A stretch of DNA of 64,000 nucleotides from Halorubrum salinum (lineage in GTDB: Archaea; Halobacteriota; Halobacteria; Halobacteriales; Haloferacaceae): contig NZ_JANHDO010000001.1 of the NCBI RefSeq assembly GCF_024494575.1, forward strand, positions 558,001 through 622,000, given 5' to 3'. A model generated the notes under the pieces. The model was not told the DNA's origin. It searched no databases and was given only the letters and a program-made list of their open reading frames with translations. The translations under genes and the position numbers were made by a program. Below are positions 49,686 to 59,747 of the stretch, piece by piece; position 1 is the first letter of the stretch, and every line of letters starts with the position of its first letter.

Positions 49686-50966
49686 ATGACGAACTCCGAC
49701 TCCTTCCCGCACGCCGATAGACGCACCGCCCTCCGAGCGACCGCCGGCCTCGCGGCGCTTTCCGTCGCCGGCTGTCTCGGCGGCGGCGCGAACGGCAGCG
49801 ACGGATCTGACGGCACAGCGGACGGCGACGCGTCGGGGGACGGCGCGTCCGCAGACGACGGAGTCGACGTCGACTACGCGGTCGAGCGCGTCGCGGAGGG
49901 GTTCGAGAACCCGTGGGGGATCGCCTTTCTGCCCGACGACGGACGGTTGCTGGTCACCGAGCGCCCCGGCCGGCTCTCGCTCGTCGACCCCGCGGACGGC
50001 TCGACGACGTCGGTCGCGGGCGCGCCGGAGGTCTTCTCGCGCGGGCAGGGCGGACTGCTCGACGTCACGATTCACCCCGAGTTCCCGGACGACTCCCGGG
50101 TGTACCTCACGTACGCGGCGACAGACGACTCGGGCGCGGCGGCGACGCACGTCGGGAGCGGTCGGCTCCGGCTCGACGGTTCCGACGCGCCGGCGCTCGA
50201 CGGGTTCGGGTCGATCCGCGTCGCGGAGCCGTTCCGCGACTCCGAGTTGCACTTCGGATCGCGGGCGACGTTCGGCCCCGACGGCGCGCTGTTCGTCACG
50301 GTGGGCGACCGGCGGGACACGGAGTTCGGCCCGGGCCACGTCTCACAGGACCGGTCGAACGAACTGGGGTCGACGCTCCGGCTGACCGCAGACGGCGACC
50401 CCCATCCGGACAACCCGTTCGTCGACGACTCGGGCGCGCGCGACACGATATACAGCTACGGCCACCGCAACCCGCAGGCGATGGCCGTCCGGTCCGAAAC
50501 CGGACGGATCTGGCAGTGCGAGCACGGCGAGCGCGACGGCGACGAGATCAACGTCATCGAACGGGGCGGCAACTACGGGTGGCCGGTCGCCAGCGAAGCG
50601 TGTAACTACGGGACCGACGAGCGCGTCGCCCCGAGCCACCGTGAGCGCGGCGACGTGGTCGCGCCGGTCCACTACTGGCCCTGCGGATCCGGCGGCTTCC
50701 CGCCGAGCGGCGCGGTGTTCTACGACGGCGACGCCTTCCCCGAGTGGCGCGGCGACCTGTTCGCGGGCACGCTCGCCGCGCAGTACCTCGGTCGATTCAC
50801 CGTCGAGGGTGCGGGCGCTACCGACGCCACGGTGGTTGAGCGGGAGCCGCTGCTCGCCGACCGCGACTGGCGCGTCCGGGCGCTCGCGGTCGAGCCGACC
50901 ACCGGACACCTCTTCGTCGCCGTCGACGCCGCGGACGCGCCGGTGGTCCGAATCGTCCCGGCCTGA
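49686..50966 (+). CDS. PQQ-dependent aldose sugar dehydrogenase-like lipoprotein, 426 aa
   Basis: Tat-type N-terminus with DRRTALRATAGLAALSVAGC, twin Arg and lipobox Cys, then a disordered acidic linker (about 32-58). The beta-propeller follows: ENPWGIAFLPDDGRLLVTER (about 75-95), GQGGLLDVTIHPEFPDDSRV, TIYSYGHRNPQAMAVRSETG (about 255-275) and VIERGGNYGWPVASEA. These match soluble PQQ sugar dehydrogenases such as Asd/YliI. Works outside the membrane, oxidising sugars with a bound quinone cofactor. ATG 49686 is chosen for the signal. Confidence 0.87.
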   Translation: MTNSDSFPHADRRTALRATAGLAALSVAGCLGGGANGSDGSDGTADGDASGDGASADDGVDVDYAVERVAEGFENPWGIAFLPDDGRLLVTERPGRLSLVDPADGSTTSVAGAPEVFSRGQGGLLDVTIHPEFPDDSRVYLTYAATDDSGAAATHVGSGRLRLDGSDAPALDGFGSIRVAEPFRDSELHFGSRATFGPDGALFVTVGDRRDTEFGPGHVSQDRSNELGSTLRLTADGDPHPDNPFVDDSGARDTIYSYGHRNPQAMAVRSETGRIWQCEHGERDGDEINVIERGGNYGWPVASEACNYGTDERVAPSHRERGDVVAPVHYWPCGSGGFPPSGAVFYDGDAFPEWRGDLFAGTLAAQYLGRFTVEGAGATDATVVEREPLLADRDWRVRALAVEPTTGHLFVAVDAADAPVVRIVPA

Positions 50967-51100
50967 ACCTCGCGGATCCAGACCACACTAGCCGAACTGT
51001 CGATCCGTGCCACGCGTTCGCTCGATCGCGAGGCCGAATCACCTGTCAGGGGCCGTGTGAACGCTCCACAGCCCGGAAACGGGACCGCTACCCTTTTACG

Positions 51101-52003
51101 ATGCCGTCCGAAATCGAGGGGTACAGTCTCGCCACGATGCGTACCGAAGACGGACTCACGATATGCGTTCCGTCTTCGGTCGTCCGGGAGGCCGAGGACG
51201 ATCGCGAGGCGACTCGCAAACTCGGCTACGTCGCCCGTGCGGCGGCGGTGTTCCGGGCGGATCGACTGGTCGTCTTCCCCGACGGGGAGGGCGAACGGCG
51301 ACGGGGTGGCGAGTACGTCCGGACTGTGCTGGGGTACGCCGCGACTCCGCCGGGGCTCCGAAAGGACCTCTGGGGGGAGCGCGACGAACTCCGGTACGCC
51401 GGCGTGCTCCCGCCGCTCCGCGTGCCGTGGCGGACCGGCTCGACCCCGAGCGGGGAAGAGTCGAAAACACAGGGACTCGTGACCGAGGTCGGACCTGAAG
51501 GCCGCGTCCGGGTCAATTCCCCGCTGCGGGAACACCCGATCTCCCTGCTCGTTCCCTCCGGAATGGAGGTCGAGCCGGGAGAGCGCGTCACCATCAGGGT
51601 CTCTTCGAGAGAACCGGTCCGCGCCCGCATCACCGGGAAGCCGGAGGACGGTTTCCAGGTCGTGGCCGCGGACCTATCGGAAGCGCTCGCCGGCGACGGA
51701 CTGACCGTCGCCACGTCGCGACACGGGGAGGAACTCTCCGTCTCGCGGCTCGGCGACGTCGTCTCGGACGCGCGAAAGGCCGGCGGCTACACCGTCGCCT
51801 TCGGTGCGCCCGAGCGGGGGCTTCCGGAGATGCTCGGGCTCTCGCCCGACGACATTCGGGCGGCCGTCGCCGACGGCCGCCCGGTCGAACCCGATCCGGG
51901 GTTCGACCTCTGGCTGAACACGATCCCGGCACAGGCGAGCGAGGTCGTCCGGACGGAGGAGGCTCTGTTCGTGACTCTCGGCTCGCTCACACTCACGGAG
52001 TAA
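51101..52003 (+). CDS. SPOUT-type putative RNA methyltransferase, 300 aa
   Basis: Belongs to the archaeal family (PF02598) usually placed before uL3: it begins with VPSSVVREAEDDREATRKLG and FRADRLVVFPDGEGERRRGG, has an OB-fold-like insertion (about 125-185), and ends GGYTVAFGAPERGLPEMLGL and DLWLNTIPAQASEVVRTEEA, which form the SAM-binding knot. Proposed to methylate ribosomal RNA. Five bases separate it from the uL3 gene, so it belongs to the ribosomal operon. Confidence 0.85.
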   Translation: MPSEIEGYSLATMRTEDGLTICVPSSVVREAEDDREATRKLGYVARAAAVFRADRLVVFPDGEGERRRGGEYVRTVLGYAATPPGLRKDLWGERDELRYAGVLPPLRVPWRTGSTPSGEESKTQGLVTEVGPEGRVRVNSPLREHPISLLVPSGMEVEPGERVTIRVSSREPVRARITGKPEDGFQVVAADLSEALAGDGLTVATSRHGEELSVSRLGDVVSDARKAGGYTVAFGAPERGLPEMLGLSPDDIRAAVADGRPVEPDPGFDLWLNTIPAQASEVVRTEEALFVTLGSLTLTE

Positions 52004-52007
52004 ACAC

Positions 52008-53024
52008 ATGCCACAACCAAGCCGACCACGAAAAGGCTCGCTGGGCTACGGCCCGCGGACCCGCGCCGACAGCGAGGTGCCGCGTATCCGTTCGTGGCCA
52101 GACGACGACGGAGCCCCCGCGCTACAGGGCTTTGCCGGCTACAAGGCCGGGATGACGCACGTCGTCATGGTCAACGACGAGGCCAACTCGCCGCGTGAGG
52201 GGATGGAAGAGTCCGTCCCCGTCACGGTCGTCGAGACGCCGCCGATGTACGCGGTGGCCCTGCGCGCCTACGAAGAGACGCCGTACGGACAGAAGCCGGT
52301 CGAAGAGGTCTGGGCGACCGAGTTCCACGAGGAACTCGACCGCGCGCTCGACCTCCCGGCGGAAGACACCTTCGAGGAGGACGCCGACGCGCTCCGCGAA
52401 CTGCTCGACGACGACGTCGTCGACGACGTTCGCGTCATCACGCACACGGCTCCCTCGGAGCTTTCGAACGTACCCAAGAAGAAGCCCGACGTGATGGAGA
52501 CCCGAGTCGGCGGCGGCTCCCTGGAGGAGCGCGTCGACTTCGGGCTCGATCTCGTCGCGGAGGGCGGCGCCCACGAGTTCGGCGACGTCTTCCGCGCGGG
52601 ACAGTACACCGACGTGTCGGGCATCACGAAGGGGAAGGGGACGCAGGGTCCCGTCAAACGCTGGGGCGTCCAAAAGCGGAAGGGCAAACACGCCCGCCAG
52701 GGATGGCGGCGTCGGATCGGCAACCTCGGTCCGTGGAACCCCTCCCGCGTGCGCTCCACCGTTCCCCAGCAGGGGCAGACCGGCTACCACCAGCGCACCG
52801 AGCTCAACAAGCGCCTCATCGACTTCGGCGAGGGCGACGACGCCTCCGTCGACGGCGGCTTCGTCAACTACGGCGAGGTCGACGGCGAGTACGCGCTGAT
52901 CAAGGGCTCGCTGCCGGGACCGGACAAGCGCCTGCTGCGCTTCCGCCCGGCCATCCGGCCGAACGACCAGCCGCGCCTCGACCCCGAGGTCCGGTACGTA
53001 TCCACCGCATCCAACCAGGGATAA
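52008..53024 (+). CDS. rpl3: Ribosomal protein uL3, 338 aa
   Basis: MPQPSRPRKGSLGYGPRTRA and GYKAGMTHVVMVNDEANSPR at the start, and QRTELNKRLIDFGEGDD near the end, are archaeal uL3. Central to peptidyl-transferase-centre assembly. First ribosomal gene of the cluster and four bases before uL4. Acidic insertions are haloarchaeal. Confidence 0.97.
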   Translation: MPQPSRPRKGSLGYGPRTRADSEVPRIRSWPDDDGAPALQGFAGYKAGMTHVVMVNDEANSPREGMEESVPVTVVETPPMYAVALRAYEETPYGQKPVEEVWATEFHEELDRALDLPAEDTFEEDADALRELLDDDVVDDVRVITHTAPSELSNVPKKKPDVMETRVGGGSLEERVDFGLDLVAEGGAHEFGDVFRAGQYTDVSGITKGKGTQGPVKRWGVQKRKGKHARQGWRRRIGNLGPWNPSRVRSTVPQQGQTGYHQRTELNKRLIDFGEGDDASVDGGFVNYGEVDGEYALIKGSLPGPDKRLLRFRPAIRPNDQPRLDPEVRYVSTASNQG

Positions 53025-53027
53025 TTC

Positions 53028-53774
53028 ATGAGCACAACAGTACACGACCTGGACGGCGGGGACGCGGGCAGCGTCGAGCTGCCGGCGATCTTCGAGACCG
53101 CGTTCCGACCGGACCTCATCGGTCGAGCGGTCGCCGCCGCACAGGCCAACCGGAAGCAGGCTTACGGTGCCGACGAGTTCGCCGGGCTGCGGACCCCCGC
53201 CGAGTCGTTCGGCTCCGGACGCGGGCTCGCACACATCCCGCGCTCCGAGAACGTCGCCCGCCGCGTCCCGAACGCCGTGTCGGGGCGCGCCGCGCACCCG
53301 CCGAAGGCCGAGAAGGACCAGTCGAAGAAACTGAACGACAAGGAGCGACAGCTCGCCATCCGGTCGGCCATCGCGGCCACCGCCGACGCCGAGCTCGTCG
53401 CGGAACGCGGTCACGCGTTCGACGAGGACCTCGACCTCCCGCTCGTCGTGAGCGACGAGTTCGAGGACCTCGAAAAGACCCAGGAGGCCCTCGGCGTCCT
53501 CGAAGCGGTCGGCGTCGACGCCGATATCGAGCGCGCGGAGGAGGGCCGTTCCGTTCGGTCCGGCCGCGGGAAGACCCGCGGGCGCAAGTACAGTCAGCCG
53601 AAGTCCGTTCTGGTCGTCACGAGCGAGGAGCCGTCCCGCGCCGCCCGCAACCTCGCGGGCGTCGACGTCGCGACCGCAGGCGAGGTCAACGCGGAGGACC
53701 TCGCGCCGGGCGCGCACCCGGGCCGACTCACGCTGTGGACCGAGAGCGCCGTCGAGGAGGTGGCCGAGCGATGA
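53028..53774 (+). CDS. rpl4: Ribosomal protein uL4, 248 aa
   Basis: Contains KQAYGADEFAGLRTPAESFG with the extended loop that lines the exit tunnel, and RKTRGRKYSQPKSVLVVTS-like GKTRGRKYSQPKSVLVVTSE. Length is usual. The stop overlaps the uL23 start as ATGA. Confidence 0.97.
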   Translation: MSTTVHDLDGGDAGSVELPAIFETAFRPDLIGRAVAAAQANRKQAYGADEFAGLRTPAESFGSGRGLAHIPRSENVARRVPNAVSGRAAHPPKAEKDQSKKLNDKERQLAIRSAIAATADAELVAERGHAFDEDLDLPLVVSDEFEDLEKTQEALGVLEAVGVDADIERAEEGRSVRSGRGKTRGRKYSQPKSVLVVTSEEPSRAARNLAGVDVATAGEVNAEDLAPGAHPGRLTLWTESAVEEVAER

Positions 53775-54025
53775 ACTCGATCATCGAGCATCCGCTCGTC
53801 ACCGAGCAGGCGATGAATCAGATGGACTTCAAGAACAAGCTGGTGTTCGTCGTCGACGTCGACGCGACCAAGCCGGAGGTCCGCGACGAGGTCTCCGAGC
53901 GGTACGACGTGCGCGTCGTCGACGTGAACACGCAAGTGACCTCGAAGGGCAAAAAGAAGGCGACGGTCACGCTCTCCGAGGACGACGACGCGACGGAGAT
54001 CGCGTCGCGCATCGGGGTGTTCTGA
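53771..54025 (+). CDS. rpl23: Ribosomal protein uL23, 84 aa
   Basis: Short archaeal form: MNSIIEHPLVTEQAMNQMDF and KLVFVVDVDATKPEVRDEVS, with VVDVNTQVTSKGKKKATVTL as the rRNA-binding part. Binds near the exit tunnel, where SRP docks. Starts in a four-base overlap with uL4. Confidence 0.97.
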   Translation: MNSIIEHPLVTEQAMNQMDFKNKLVFVVDVDATKPEVRDEVSERYDVRVVDVNTQVTSKGKKKATVTLSEDDDATEIASRIGVF

Positions 54026-54026
54026 G

Positions 54027-54749
54027 ATGGGACGACGAATTCAAGGACAGCGGCGCGGACGCGGCGGCCCGACGTTCCGGGCCCCCTCCCACCGCTACAA
54101 GGCGGAACTGTCGCACAAGAAGCTCGAAGACGTGGACACGGTCACCGGCGAGATCGTCGGGATCGAACACGACCCCGCCCGCTCGGCTCCGCTCGCGGAG
54201 ATCGAGTTCGAGGACGACGACCGTCGGCTCGTGCTCGCGCCGGAAGGCGTGCGCGTGGGCGAGACGATTCAGGTCGGCGTCTCGGCGGAGATCAAGCCCG
54301 GCAACACGCTCCCGCTGGCGGAGATCCCGGAGGGCGTTCCGGTCTGTAACGTCGAGAGTAACCGCGGGGACGGCGGGAAGTTCGCGCGCGCCTCCGGCGT
54401 GTCGGCGACGCTTCTCACCCACGACCGCGACGTCGCGGTCGTCCAGCTCCCCAGCGGGGAAGTCAAACGGCTCGACCCCCAGTGCCGCGCCACGATCGGC
54501 GTGGTCGCCGGCGGCGGTCGGACGGAGAAGCCCTTCGTCAAGGCCGGTAACAAGCACCACAAGATGAAAGCGCGCGGGACCAAATACCCGCGCGTGCGCG
54601 GCGTCGCGATGAACGCCGTCGACCACCCCTTCGGCGGCGGTGGTCGCCAACACCCCGGCCAACCGAAGTCGGTCTCGCGGGACGCCCCGCCGGGACGGAA
54701 GGTCGGTGACATCGCATCCAAGCGCACCGGACGAGGTGGCAACAAATGA
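54027..54749 (+). CDS. rpl2: Ribosomal protein uL2, 240 aa
   Basis: Begins [20 protein letters not shown]; the conserved [20 protein letters not shown] near residues 190-210 contains the His needed at the peptidyl-transferase centre. Usual archaeal length. Its stop overlaps the uS19 start. Confidence 0.97.
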   Translation: MGRRIQGQRRGRGGPTFRAPSHRYKAELSHKKLEDVDTVTGEIVGIEHDPARSAPLAEIEFEDDDRRLVLAPEGVRVGETIQVGVSAEIKPGNTLPLAEIPEGVPVCNVESNRGDGGKFARASGVSATLLTHDRDVAVVQLPSGEVKRLDPQCRATIGVVAGGGRTEKPFVKAGNKHHKMKARGTKYPRVRGVAMNAVDHPFGGGGRQHPGQPKSVSRDAPPGRKVGDIASKRTGRGGNK

Positions 54750-55171
54750 GTTCAGATTACCGCACCGGCCGCGAGGGCAAAGAGTTCGCCTACCGCGGTC
54801 ACTCGCTCGACGAGCTGCAGGAGATGGACGTAGACGAGGTCGCGGAACTGCTCCCCGCACGCCAGCGGCGAAGCATCGTTCGCGGGCTCGGGACCGAACA
54901 GCAGAAGCTGCTGGAGACGGTCCGGAGTCGCGACGAGGAGACGACGGCGGACGACCCGATCCGGACGCATCTCCGCGACATGCCGATACTTCCGGAGTTC
55001 GTCGGCGTCACCTTCTCCGTGTACAACGGACACAGCTTCGAGCGCGTGCAGGTCGAACCCCAGATGATCGGGCACTACCTCGGTGAGTTCCACCTCACTC
55101 GAAGCACCGTCGAACACGGTCAGGCCGGCATCGGCGCGACCCGGTCCTCGAAGTTCGTGCCCCTCAAGTAA
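54746..55171 (+). CDS. rps19: Ribosomal protein uS19, 141 aa
   Basis: The conserved part [20 protein letters not shown] and [20 protein letters not shown] identifies uS19, which binds the 30S head near uS13. The N-terminal 40 residues are a haloarchaeal acidic extension. Starts with an ATGA overlap. Confidence 0.97.
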   Translation: MSSDYRTGREGKEFAYRGHSLDELQEMDVDEVAELLPARQRRSIVRGLGTEQQKLLETVRSRDEETTADDPIRTHLRDMPILPEFVGVTFSVYNGHSFERVQVEPQMIGHYLGEFHLTRSTVEHGQAGIGATRSSKFVPLK

Positions 55172-55174
55172 CCC

Positions 55175-55639
55175 ATGGGAATCAATTACAGCGTCGAGGC
55201 CGACCCGGAGACCACCGCCAAGGGGATGCTCCGCGACCGGCCCATCAGCGTGAAGGACAGCAAGGAGATCTCCCGGGAGATCAAAGGCGAGACTGTCGCC
55301 GACGCAGAGGAGTTCCTCCAGGAAGTCATCGACGAGGAGACGTCGGTGCCGATGCGCCAGCACAACGCCGGCGCGGGCCACCGCTCCGACATCGACGGCT
55401 GGGACGCGGGACGGTACCCCGAGAAGGCCGCCAAGGACTTCCTCAAACTCTTGGAGAACGTCAAGAACAACGCGGACGAACAAGGGTTCGACGGCGACGC
55501 GATGGTCATCAAACACGTCGCACCGCACAAGGTCGGCGAACGCCCCGGACGCAACCCGCGTGCCGCGGGCGCGACGCAGTGGAACACCACGCTCGCCGAC
55601 GTCGAGCTCATCATCGAGGAACCGGAGGCTGACGACTAA
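55175..55639 (+). CDS. rpl22: Ribosomal protein uL22, 154 aa
   Basis: [20 protein letters not shown] and [20 protein letters not shown], and [20 protein letters not shown] at the end, are archaeal uL22. Its loop extends into the exit tunnel. Its last base is shared with the uS3 start (TAATG). Confidence 0.97.
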   Translation: MGINYSVEADPETTAKGMLRDRPISVKDSKEISREIKGETVADAEEFLQEVIDEETSVPMRQHNAGAGHRSDIDGWDAGRYPEKAAKDFLKLLENVKNNADEQGFDGDAMVIKHVAPHKVGERPGRNPRAAGATQWNTTLADVELIIEEPEADD

Positions 55640-56571
55640 TGGCAGACGAACACCAATTCATCGAGGACGGCCTGCGCCGTTCACAGATCAACGAGTTCTT
55701 CGCGGACGAGCTCGGCCGCGCCGGTTACGGCGGCATGGACGTCGCTCAGACGCCGATGGGGACGCAGATCGTCCTGAAGGCCGAAAAGCCCGGCATGGTG
55801 ATCGGGAAGGGCGGGAAGAACATCCGTAAGATCACCACCGAGCTAGAGGATCGCTTCGACATGGACGATCCGCAGATCGACGTTCAGGAGGTCGACGAGC
55901 CCGACCTGAACGCCCAGATCGTCGCGGACCGTCTCGCGAACGCCCTCGAACGCGGCTGGTACTTCCGGAAGGCCGGCCACACGACGATCGACCGCATCAT
56001 GGACGCCGGCGCGTTAGGCGCTGAGATCGTCCTCTCCGGGAAGGTCACCGGCGCGCGCTCGCGCGTCGAGAAGTTCAACCGCGGCTACATCAAGCACAAC
56101 GGTGAGCCCGCGGAGGAGGTCGTCGACCACGGTCAGGGCGTCGCGGTGATGAAGCTCGGGACGATCGGCGTCAACGTGAAGATCATCCCGCCGGGCGCGC
56201 AGCTTCCGGACGACTTCGACGTCCGCGAGGACGCCGAGGTGCCGGAGGTCGAGCAGGCGGCGGCCGACGCCGACGAAGGCGTCGAGTCCCTCCTCGAAGA
56301 GGAGCCCGAAGAGGTGCCGGACGTCGGCGCCGACGAGGACGTCGACGTCCCCGACGAAGACCCCGCCGATGTCATCGACGAGGAGGTCGTCGAGGAGGTC
56401 GTCGAGGAGACCCAAGAGACGGCCGAGGACGCGACCGATGTCGCCGCCGAGGAACCGGTCGGCGACGCGGACGCGGACGACGTCGACGAGCTCGATGAAG
56501 AGATCGAAGAGGAGGCCGCGGACCTCGTCGCAGAGATGGAAGCGGCCGACGAAGACGAGGAGGACGAATAA
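55639..56571 (+). CDS. rps3: Ribosomal protein uS3 with acidic C-terminal extension, 310 aa
   Basis: The KH domain is at about 40-60 ([20 protein letters not shown]), followed by [20 protein letters not shown]. From about residue 195 a tract of nearly 110 residues of Glu, Asp and Val repeats ([20 protein letters not shown]) follows, typical of halophiles. Stop and start overlap uL29 by one base. Confidence 0.96.
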   Translation: MADEHQFIEDGLRRSQINEFFADELGRAGYGGMDVAQTPMGTQIVLKAEKPGMVIGKGGKNIRKITTELEDRFDMDDPQIDVQEVDEPDLNAQIVADRLANALERGWYFRKAGHTTIDRIMDAGALGAEIVLSGKVTGARSRVEKFNRGYIKHNGEPAEEVVDHGQGVAVMKLGTIGVNVKIIPPGAQLPDDFDVREDAEVPEVEQAAADADEGVESLLEEEPEEVPDVGADEDVDVPDEDPADVIDEEVVEEVVEETQETAEDATDVAAEEPVGDADADDVDELDEEIEEEAADLVAEMEAADEDEEDE

Positions 56572-56783
56572 TGGCTATCCTCTACACCGAGGAGATCCGC
56601 GACATGACCGCGGCGGAGCGGCAGGTCGAACTCGAAGAGCTCGAGACCGAACTGCTCAACTCGAAGGCGCAGCGGGCCGCGGGCGGAATGCCCGAAAGCC
56701 CCGGTCGCGTCAACGAGCTGAAGAAGACGATCGCGCGGATCAAGACGATCCAGCAGGAAGAAGACGACTTCGACGACGAATAA
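56571..56783 (+). CDS. rpl29: Ribosomal protein uL29, 70 aa
   Basis: [20 protein letters not shown] and [20 protein letters not shown] match the two-helix uL29 family. Overlaps the end of uS3 by one base and precedes the RNase P gene by two bases. Confidence 0.96.
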   Translation: MAILYTEEIRDMTAAERQVELEELETELLNSKAQRAAGGMPESPGRVNELKKTIARIKTIQQEEDDFDDE

Positions 56784-56785
56784 CG

Positions 56786-57244
56786 ATGATCTCTCCCGAC
56801 ACCCTCGTACGGCACGAACTCGTCGGCCTCCCGGTTCGGGTGGTCGACGCCGACAGCGACGCCCACGTTGGCGTCGCCGGTCGCGTGTCGTCCGAGACGT
56901 TCGGAACCCTCGTGGTCCGAACGGCGTCGGGGGACAAACGCGTGCCCAAGTCGGGCGCGACGTTCGAGTTCGGTGTCGTCGATCGACCGACCGTTCACAC
57001 AGATGAAGCCGCCGACGACGGCCAGTCGTCGGGGTCCGCGTCCCAACTCGGGTCGGATACTACGGGGGTTCGCCCCCGTCAGTCTGGCCCGTCCGGGCCC
57101 ACGGGCGTCGTCGACGGTGACGACGCGGGGCCGGCGAGCCGACAGGGCGAGTGCAAAGACGTGGTCTACGCGACGGTGGATGGCGATCGGTTGCGGTATC
57201 GACCCGCCGAACGCACCGAACGAGGTGTCACACAATGGCGATAG
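56786..57244 (+). CDS. rnp1: RNase P protein component 1 (Rpp29/Pop4) with large insertion, 152 aa
   Basis: The fold starts LVRHELVGLPVRVVDADSDA, then GRVSSETFGTLVVRTASGDK and RVPKSGATFEFGVVD, typical of archaeal Rpp29, which supports the RNase P RNA in 5' maturation of tRNA. About 45 residues (about 72-115) then interrupt the fold before VVYATVDGDRLRYRPAERTE. Gene order between uL29 and uS17 is the normal archaeal one. The insertion DNA forms a strong hairpin at 57062-57079. Confidence 0.88.
   Translation: MISPDTLVRHELVGLPVRVVDADSDAHVGVAGRVSSETFGTLVVRTASGDKRVPKSGATFEFGVVDRPTVHTDEAADDGQSSGSASQLGSDTTGVRPRQSGPSGPTGVVDGDDAGPASRQGECKDVVYATVDGDRLRYRPAERTERGVTQWR
57062..57079 (+). other. UUCG-tetraloop hairpin inside the RNase P component 1 gene
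   Basis: ACGGGGG-TTCG-CCCCCGT is a perfect 7-base stem with a UUCG loop in the mRNA, in the part coding for the unusual insertion. Its position inside an operon mRNA allows effects on stability or on expression of downstream genes. No U-run follows, so an intrinsic terminator is unlikely. Confidence 0.6.
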
Positions 57245-57579
57245 GAATCGACGTACCCACGCCTCCGGAGCCAGACAACCCGGAGGATTACGACTACGAG
57301 AAGTGCCCGTTCTACGGGCAGCTCTCCGTCCGCGGCCAGACCCGTGAGGGAACGGTCGTGTCGACGGATATGGAAAAGACCGTCATCGTCGAGCGAGAAT
57401 ACGACGTGTTCGTACCGAAATACGACCGGTACATGAAGCGTCGCTCGCGCATCCCGGCTCACGTGCCGGGCGTGCTCGACTCGCTCGAAGTCGGTGACGA
57501 AGTGAAAATCGCGGAGACGCGACCGCTCTCGAAGACGAAATCACACGTCGTCGTCGAGAACCTGACGGGTGATCTGTGA
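57235..57579 (+). CDS. rps17: Ribosomal protein uS17, 114 aa
   Basis: [20 protein letters not shown] and [20 protein letters not shown] are the OB-fold of uS17. It overlaps the end of the RNase P gene by ten bases, and the N-terminal [20 protein letters not shown] is the archaeal extension. Confidence 0.97.
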   Translation: MAIGIDVPTPPEPDNPEDYDYEKCPFYGQLSVRGQTREGTVVSTDMEKTVIVEREYDVFVPKYDRYMKRRSRIPAHVPGVLDSLEVGDEVKIAETRPLSKTKSHVVVENLTGDL

Positions 57580-57977
57580 TGGAGGCGCTCAAAGCCGACG
57601 TCACGCAGGGGCTCTCGAAGGGCTCTCTCATCACGTGCGCCGACAACACCGGCGCGCGCGAGCTGAAGGTCATCTCCGTGTCGGGCTACTCCGGCACGAA
57701 GAACCGCCACCCGAAGGCAGGTATCGGCGACAAGGTGACCGTCTCGGTCACCAAGGGAACCCCGGAGATGCGGCGGCAGGTGCTGGAGGCGGTCGTCGTC
57801 CGCCAGCGCAAGCCGATCCGCCGTCCGAGCGGAACCCGCGTGAAGTTCGAGGACAACGCGGCCGTCGTTATCGACGACCTCGAAGAGCCCCGGGGCACGG
57901 AGATCAAAGGCCCCATCGCTCGCGAGGTCGCCGAGCGATTCGGGAGCATCGCCTCGACCGCGACGATGATCGTCTAA
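57579..57977 (+). CDS. rpl14: Ribosomal protein uL14, 132 aa
   Basis: [20 protein letters not shown] and [20 protein letters not shown] and [20 protein letters not shown] are highly conserved in uL14, at the subunit interface. ATG 57579 overlaps the uS17 stop; a GTG just before is possible. Confidence 0.97.
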   Translation: MEALKADVTQGLSKGSLITCADNTGARELKVISVSGYSGTKNRHPKAGIGDKVTVSVTKGTPEMRRQVLEAVVVRQRKPIRRPSGTRVKFEDNAAVVIDDLEEPRGTEIKGPIAREVAERFGSIASTATMIV

Positions 57978-57979
57978 TC

Positions 57980-58336
57980 ATGACGAACCAGCCACGCAAA
58001 CAGCGAAAACGGTCGGAGACCGCGCCGCTCCACGAGCGGCAAAAGCAGGTTCGGGCCACTCTCACGGACGACCTCCGCGAGGAGTACGGCCAGCGGAACG
58101 TCCGCGTCAACGCCGGCGACACCGTCGAGGTGCTTCGCGGCGACGCGGCCGGAACGGAGGCAGAGGTCGTCTCCGTCGACTTGTCCGCAGAACGGATCAC
58201 CGTCGAGGACGTCACCGTCGAGAAGGCGGACGGAGAGGAAGTTCCCCGTCCCCTCCCGGCGAGTAACGTCCGGGTGACCGATCTGAACCTGGAAGACGAT
58301 CGCCGGGAGGCGCGGCTCCAGGAGGATAACGAATGA
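57980..58336 (+). CDS. rpl24: Ribosomal protein uL24, 118 aa
   Basis: [20 protein letters not shown] and the KOW motif [20 protein letters not shown] identify uL24, an assembly initiator of the large subunit. Its stop overlaps the eS4 start as ATGA. Confidence 0.96.
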   Translation: MTNQPRKQRKRSETAPLHERQKQVRATLTDDLREEYGQRNVRVNAGDTVEVLRGDAAGTEAEVVSVDLSAERITVEDVTVEKADGEEVPRPLPASNVRVTDLNLEDDRREARLQEDNE

Positions 58337-59058
58337 CGCGACATCAGAAGCGACTGGCAGTACCGAACTCCTGGCCGGTCGAGCGCAAGACCGACACGTT
58401 CACCGTCAAGGCCGACGCCGGCCCGCACGGTGAGGCGGGCGTTCCGCTCGTCGTCCTGCTACGGGACGTGCTCGGATACGTCGACTCGACGAAGGAGGCG
58501 CGCTACGCGCTGAACAACGACTCGGTCCTCGTCAACGGGGACGCCATCTCGGACGAGCAGCGTCCGATCGGGATGTTCGACATCCTGGCGTTCCCCGAGC
58601 GCGGGGAGTACTTCCGCGTCTTCCCCGACGAGGGCGGTCGGCTCGCGCTGACTCCCGTCGACGAGGAGGCCGCCGGAAGCCGGCTCGGAAAGATCACGAA
58701 CAAGACCGTCGTTCCCGGCGGGGACGTCCAGCTGACGCTCCACGACGGGACGAACGTCCGCGTCGACGTCGGCACCGAGTACGACACCAAAGACTCGATC
58801 GTCGTCGACAACGAGTCGAAGGAGATCGTCGCCCACTTCGAGTACGAGGAGGGCGCACTCGTCACCGCCGTCGCCGGCCAACACGCCGGTCGCATCGGCG
58901 AGGTCGACGAGATCGACGTGACGCTCGGGTCCGGGTCCAACACCGTCACCGTCGGCGACGACGCCGACGGCTACGAGACGGTCGAGGAGTACCTCGTCGT
59001 CATCGACGAGAACTTCACCGGCGACGACGCCGAGGAGGCGGGTGATTCGGATGAGTGA
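58333..59058 (+). CDS. rps4e: Ribosomal protein eS4, 241 aa
   Basis: [21 protein letters not shown]4-like domain around [20 protein letters not shown], and a KOW-type [20 protein letters not shown]. Archaeal/eukaryotic-type protein of the small subunit body. Overlaps uL5 by eight bases. Confidence 0.96.
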   Translation: MTRHQKRLAVPNSWPVERKTDTFTVKADAGPHGEAGVPLVVLLRDVLGYVDSTKEARYALNNDSVLVNGDAISDEQRPIGMFDILAFPERGEYFRVFPDEGGRLALTPVDEEAAGSRLGKITNKTVVPGGDVQLTLHDGTNVRVDVGTEYDTKDSIVVDNESKEIVAHFEYEEGALVTAVAGQHAGRIGEVDEIDVTLGSGSNTVTVGDDADGYETVEEYLVVIDENFTGDDAEEAGDSDE

Positions 59059-59575
59059 ATCCGAGAGCGCCGCACACGAGATGCGCGAGCCGTACCTCGA
59101 GAAAGTCGTCGTCCACATGGGCGTCGGGCAGGGCGGTGAACCCCTCGCCGACGCCGAGGAGATCATCGAGGAGATCACGGACCAGCAGTCGGTCCGGACC
59201 ACCTCGAAGCGCACTATCGCCGAGTTCGGCATCCGCAAGGGCGACCCGATCGGCGTCAAGGTGACGCTGCGGGGCGAGGACGCACACGCGTTCTTAGAGA
59301 CGGCACTGGACATCGTCGACGTCGACCAGAGCCAGTTCGACGACACCGGCAACCTGAGCTTCGGTGTCGAGGACCACACCGACTTCCCGAGCCAGGAGTA
59401 CGATCCCAGTATCGGGATCTACGGGCTCGACGTGACGACGACGATCGTCCGCCCCGGCTACCGCGTCTCCAAGCGCGACAAGGGCACCACGTCGATCCCG
59501 GCCAGCCACCGAATGACCGCCGAGGACGCGGCCGCGTTCCTCGAAACGAACTTCGACGTCGAGGTAACGGCATGA
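59051..59575 (+). CDS. rpl5: Ribosomal protein uL5, 174 aa
   Basis: [20 protein letters not shown] at the start and [20 protein letters not shown] in the second half are uL5, part of the 5S rRNA complex. Starts within the eS4 end and its stop overlaps the uS14 start as ATGA. Confidence 0.96.
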   Translation: MSESESAAHEMREPYLEKVVVHMGVGQGGEPLADAEEIIEEITDQQSVRTTSKRTIAEFGIRKGDPIGVKVTLRGEDAHAFLETALDIVDVDQSQFDDTGNLSFGVEDHTDFPSQEYDPSIGIYGLDVTTTIVRPGYRVSKRDKGTTSIPASHRMTAEDAAAFLETNFDVEVTA

Positions 59576-59745
59576 GTGAAGCGAACAACGAGACGGGCGA
59601 ACACGCCGCAAAGCGCACCGATTCCCGGCACACCTGCCGGCGGTGCGACCGCGAGCAGGGACTCGTCGGCAAGTACGATATCAACCTCTGCCGGCAGTGC
59701 TTCCGCGAGGTCGCCCGAGACATGGGATTCGAGAAGTACAGCTGA
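59572..59745 (+). CDS. rps14: Ribosomal protein uS14, zinc type, 57 aa
   Basis: Short zinc-binding form: [20 protein letters not shown] followed by [14 protein letters not shown] gives a CxxC...CxxC site. Binds 16S rRNA in the 30S head. It exactly bridges uL5 and uS8, with overlap to the first and two bases to the second. Confidence 0.95.
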   Translation: MSEANNETGEHAAKRTDSRHTCRRCDREQGLVGKYDINLCRQCFREVARDMGFEKYS

Positions 59746-59747
59746 AC

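Noticed and set aside
52122-53717. Minus-strand frame of 531 codons over the ribosomal genes
   Set aside because: Antisense to uL3 and uL4, both unmistakable. No motif in the frame.
57062-57079. Hairpin considered as an intrinsic terminator
   Set aside because: No T-run follows, the site is inside a coding sequence, and essential genes lie downstream in the same operon.
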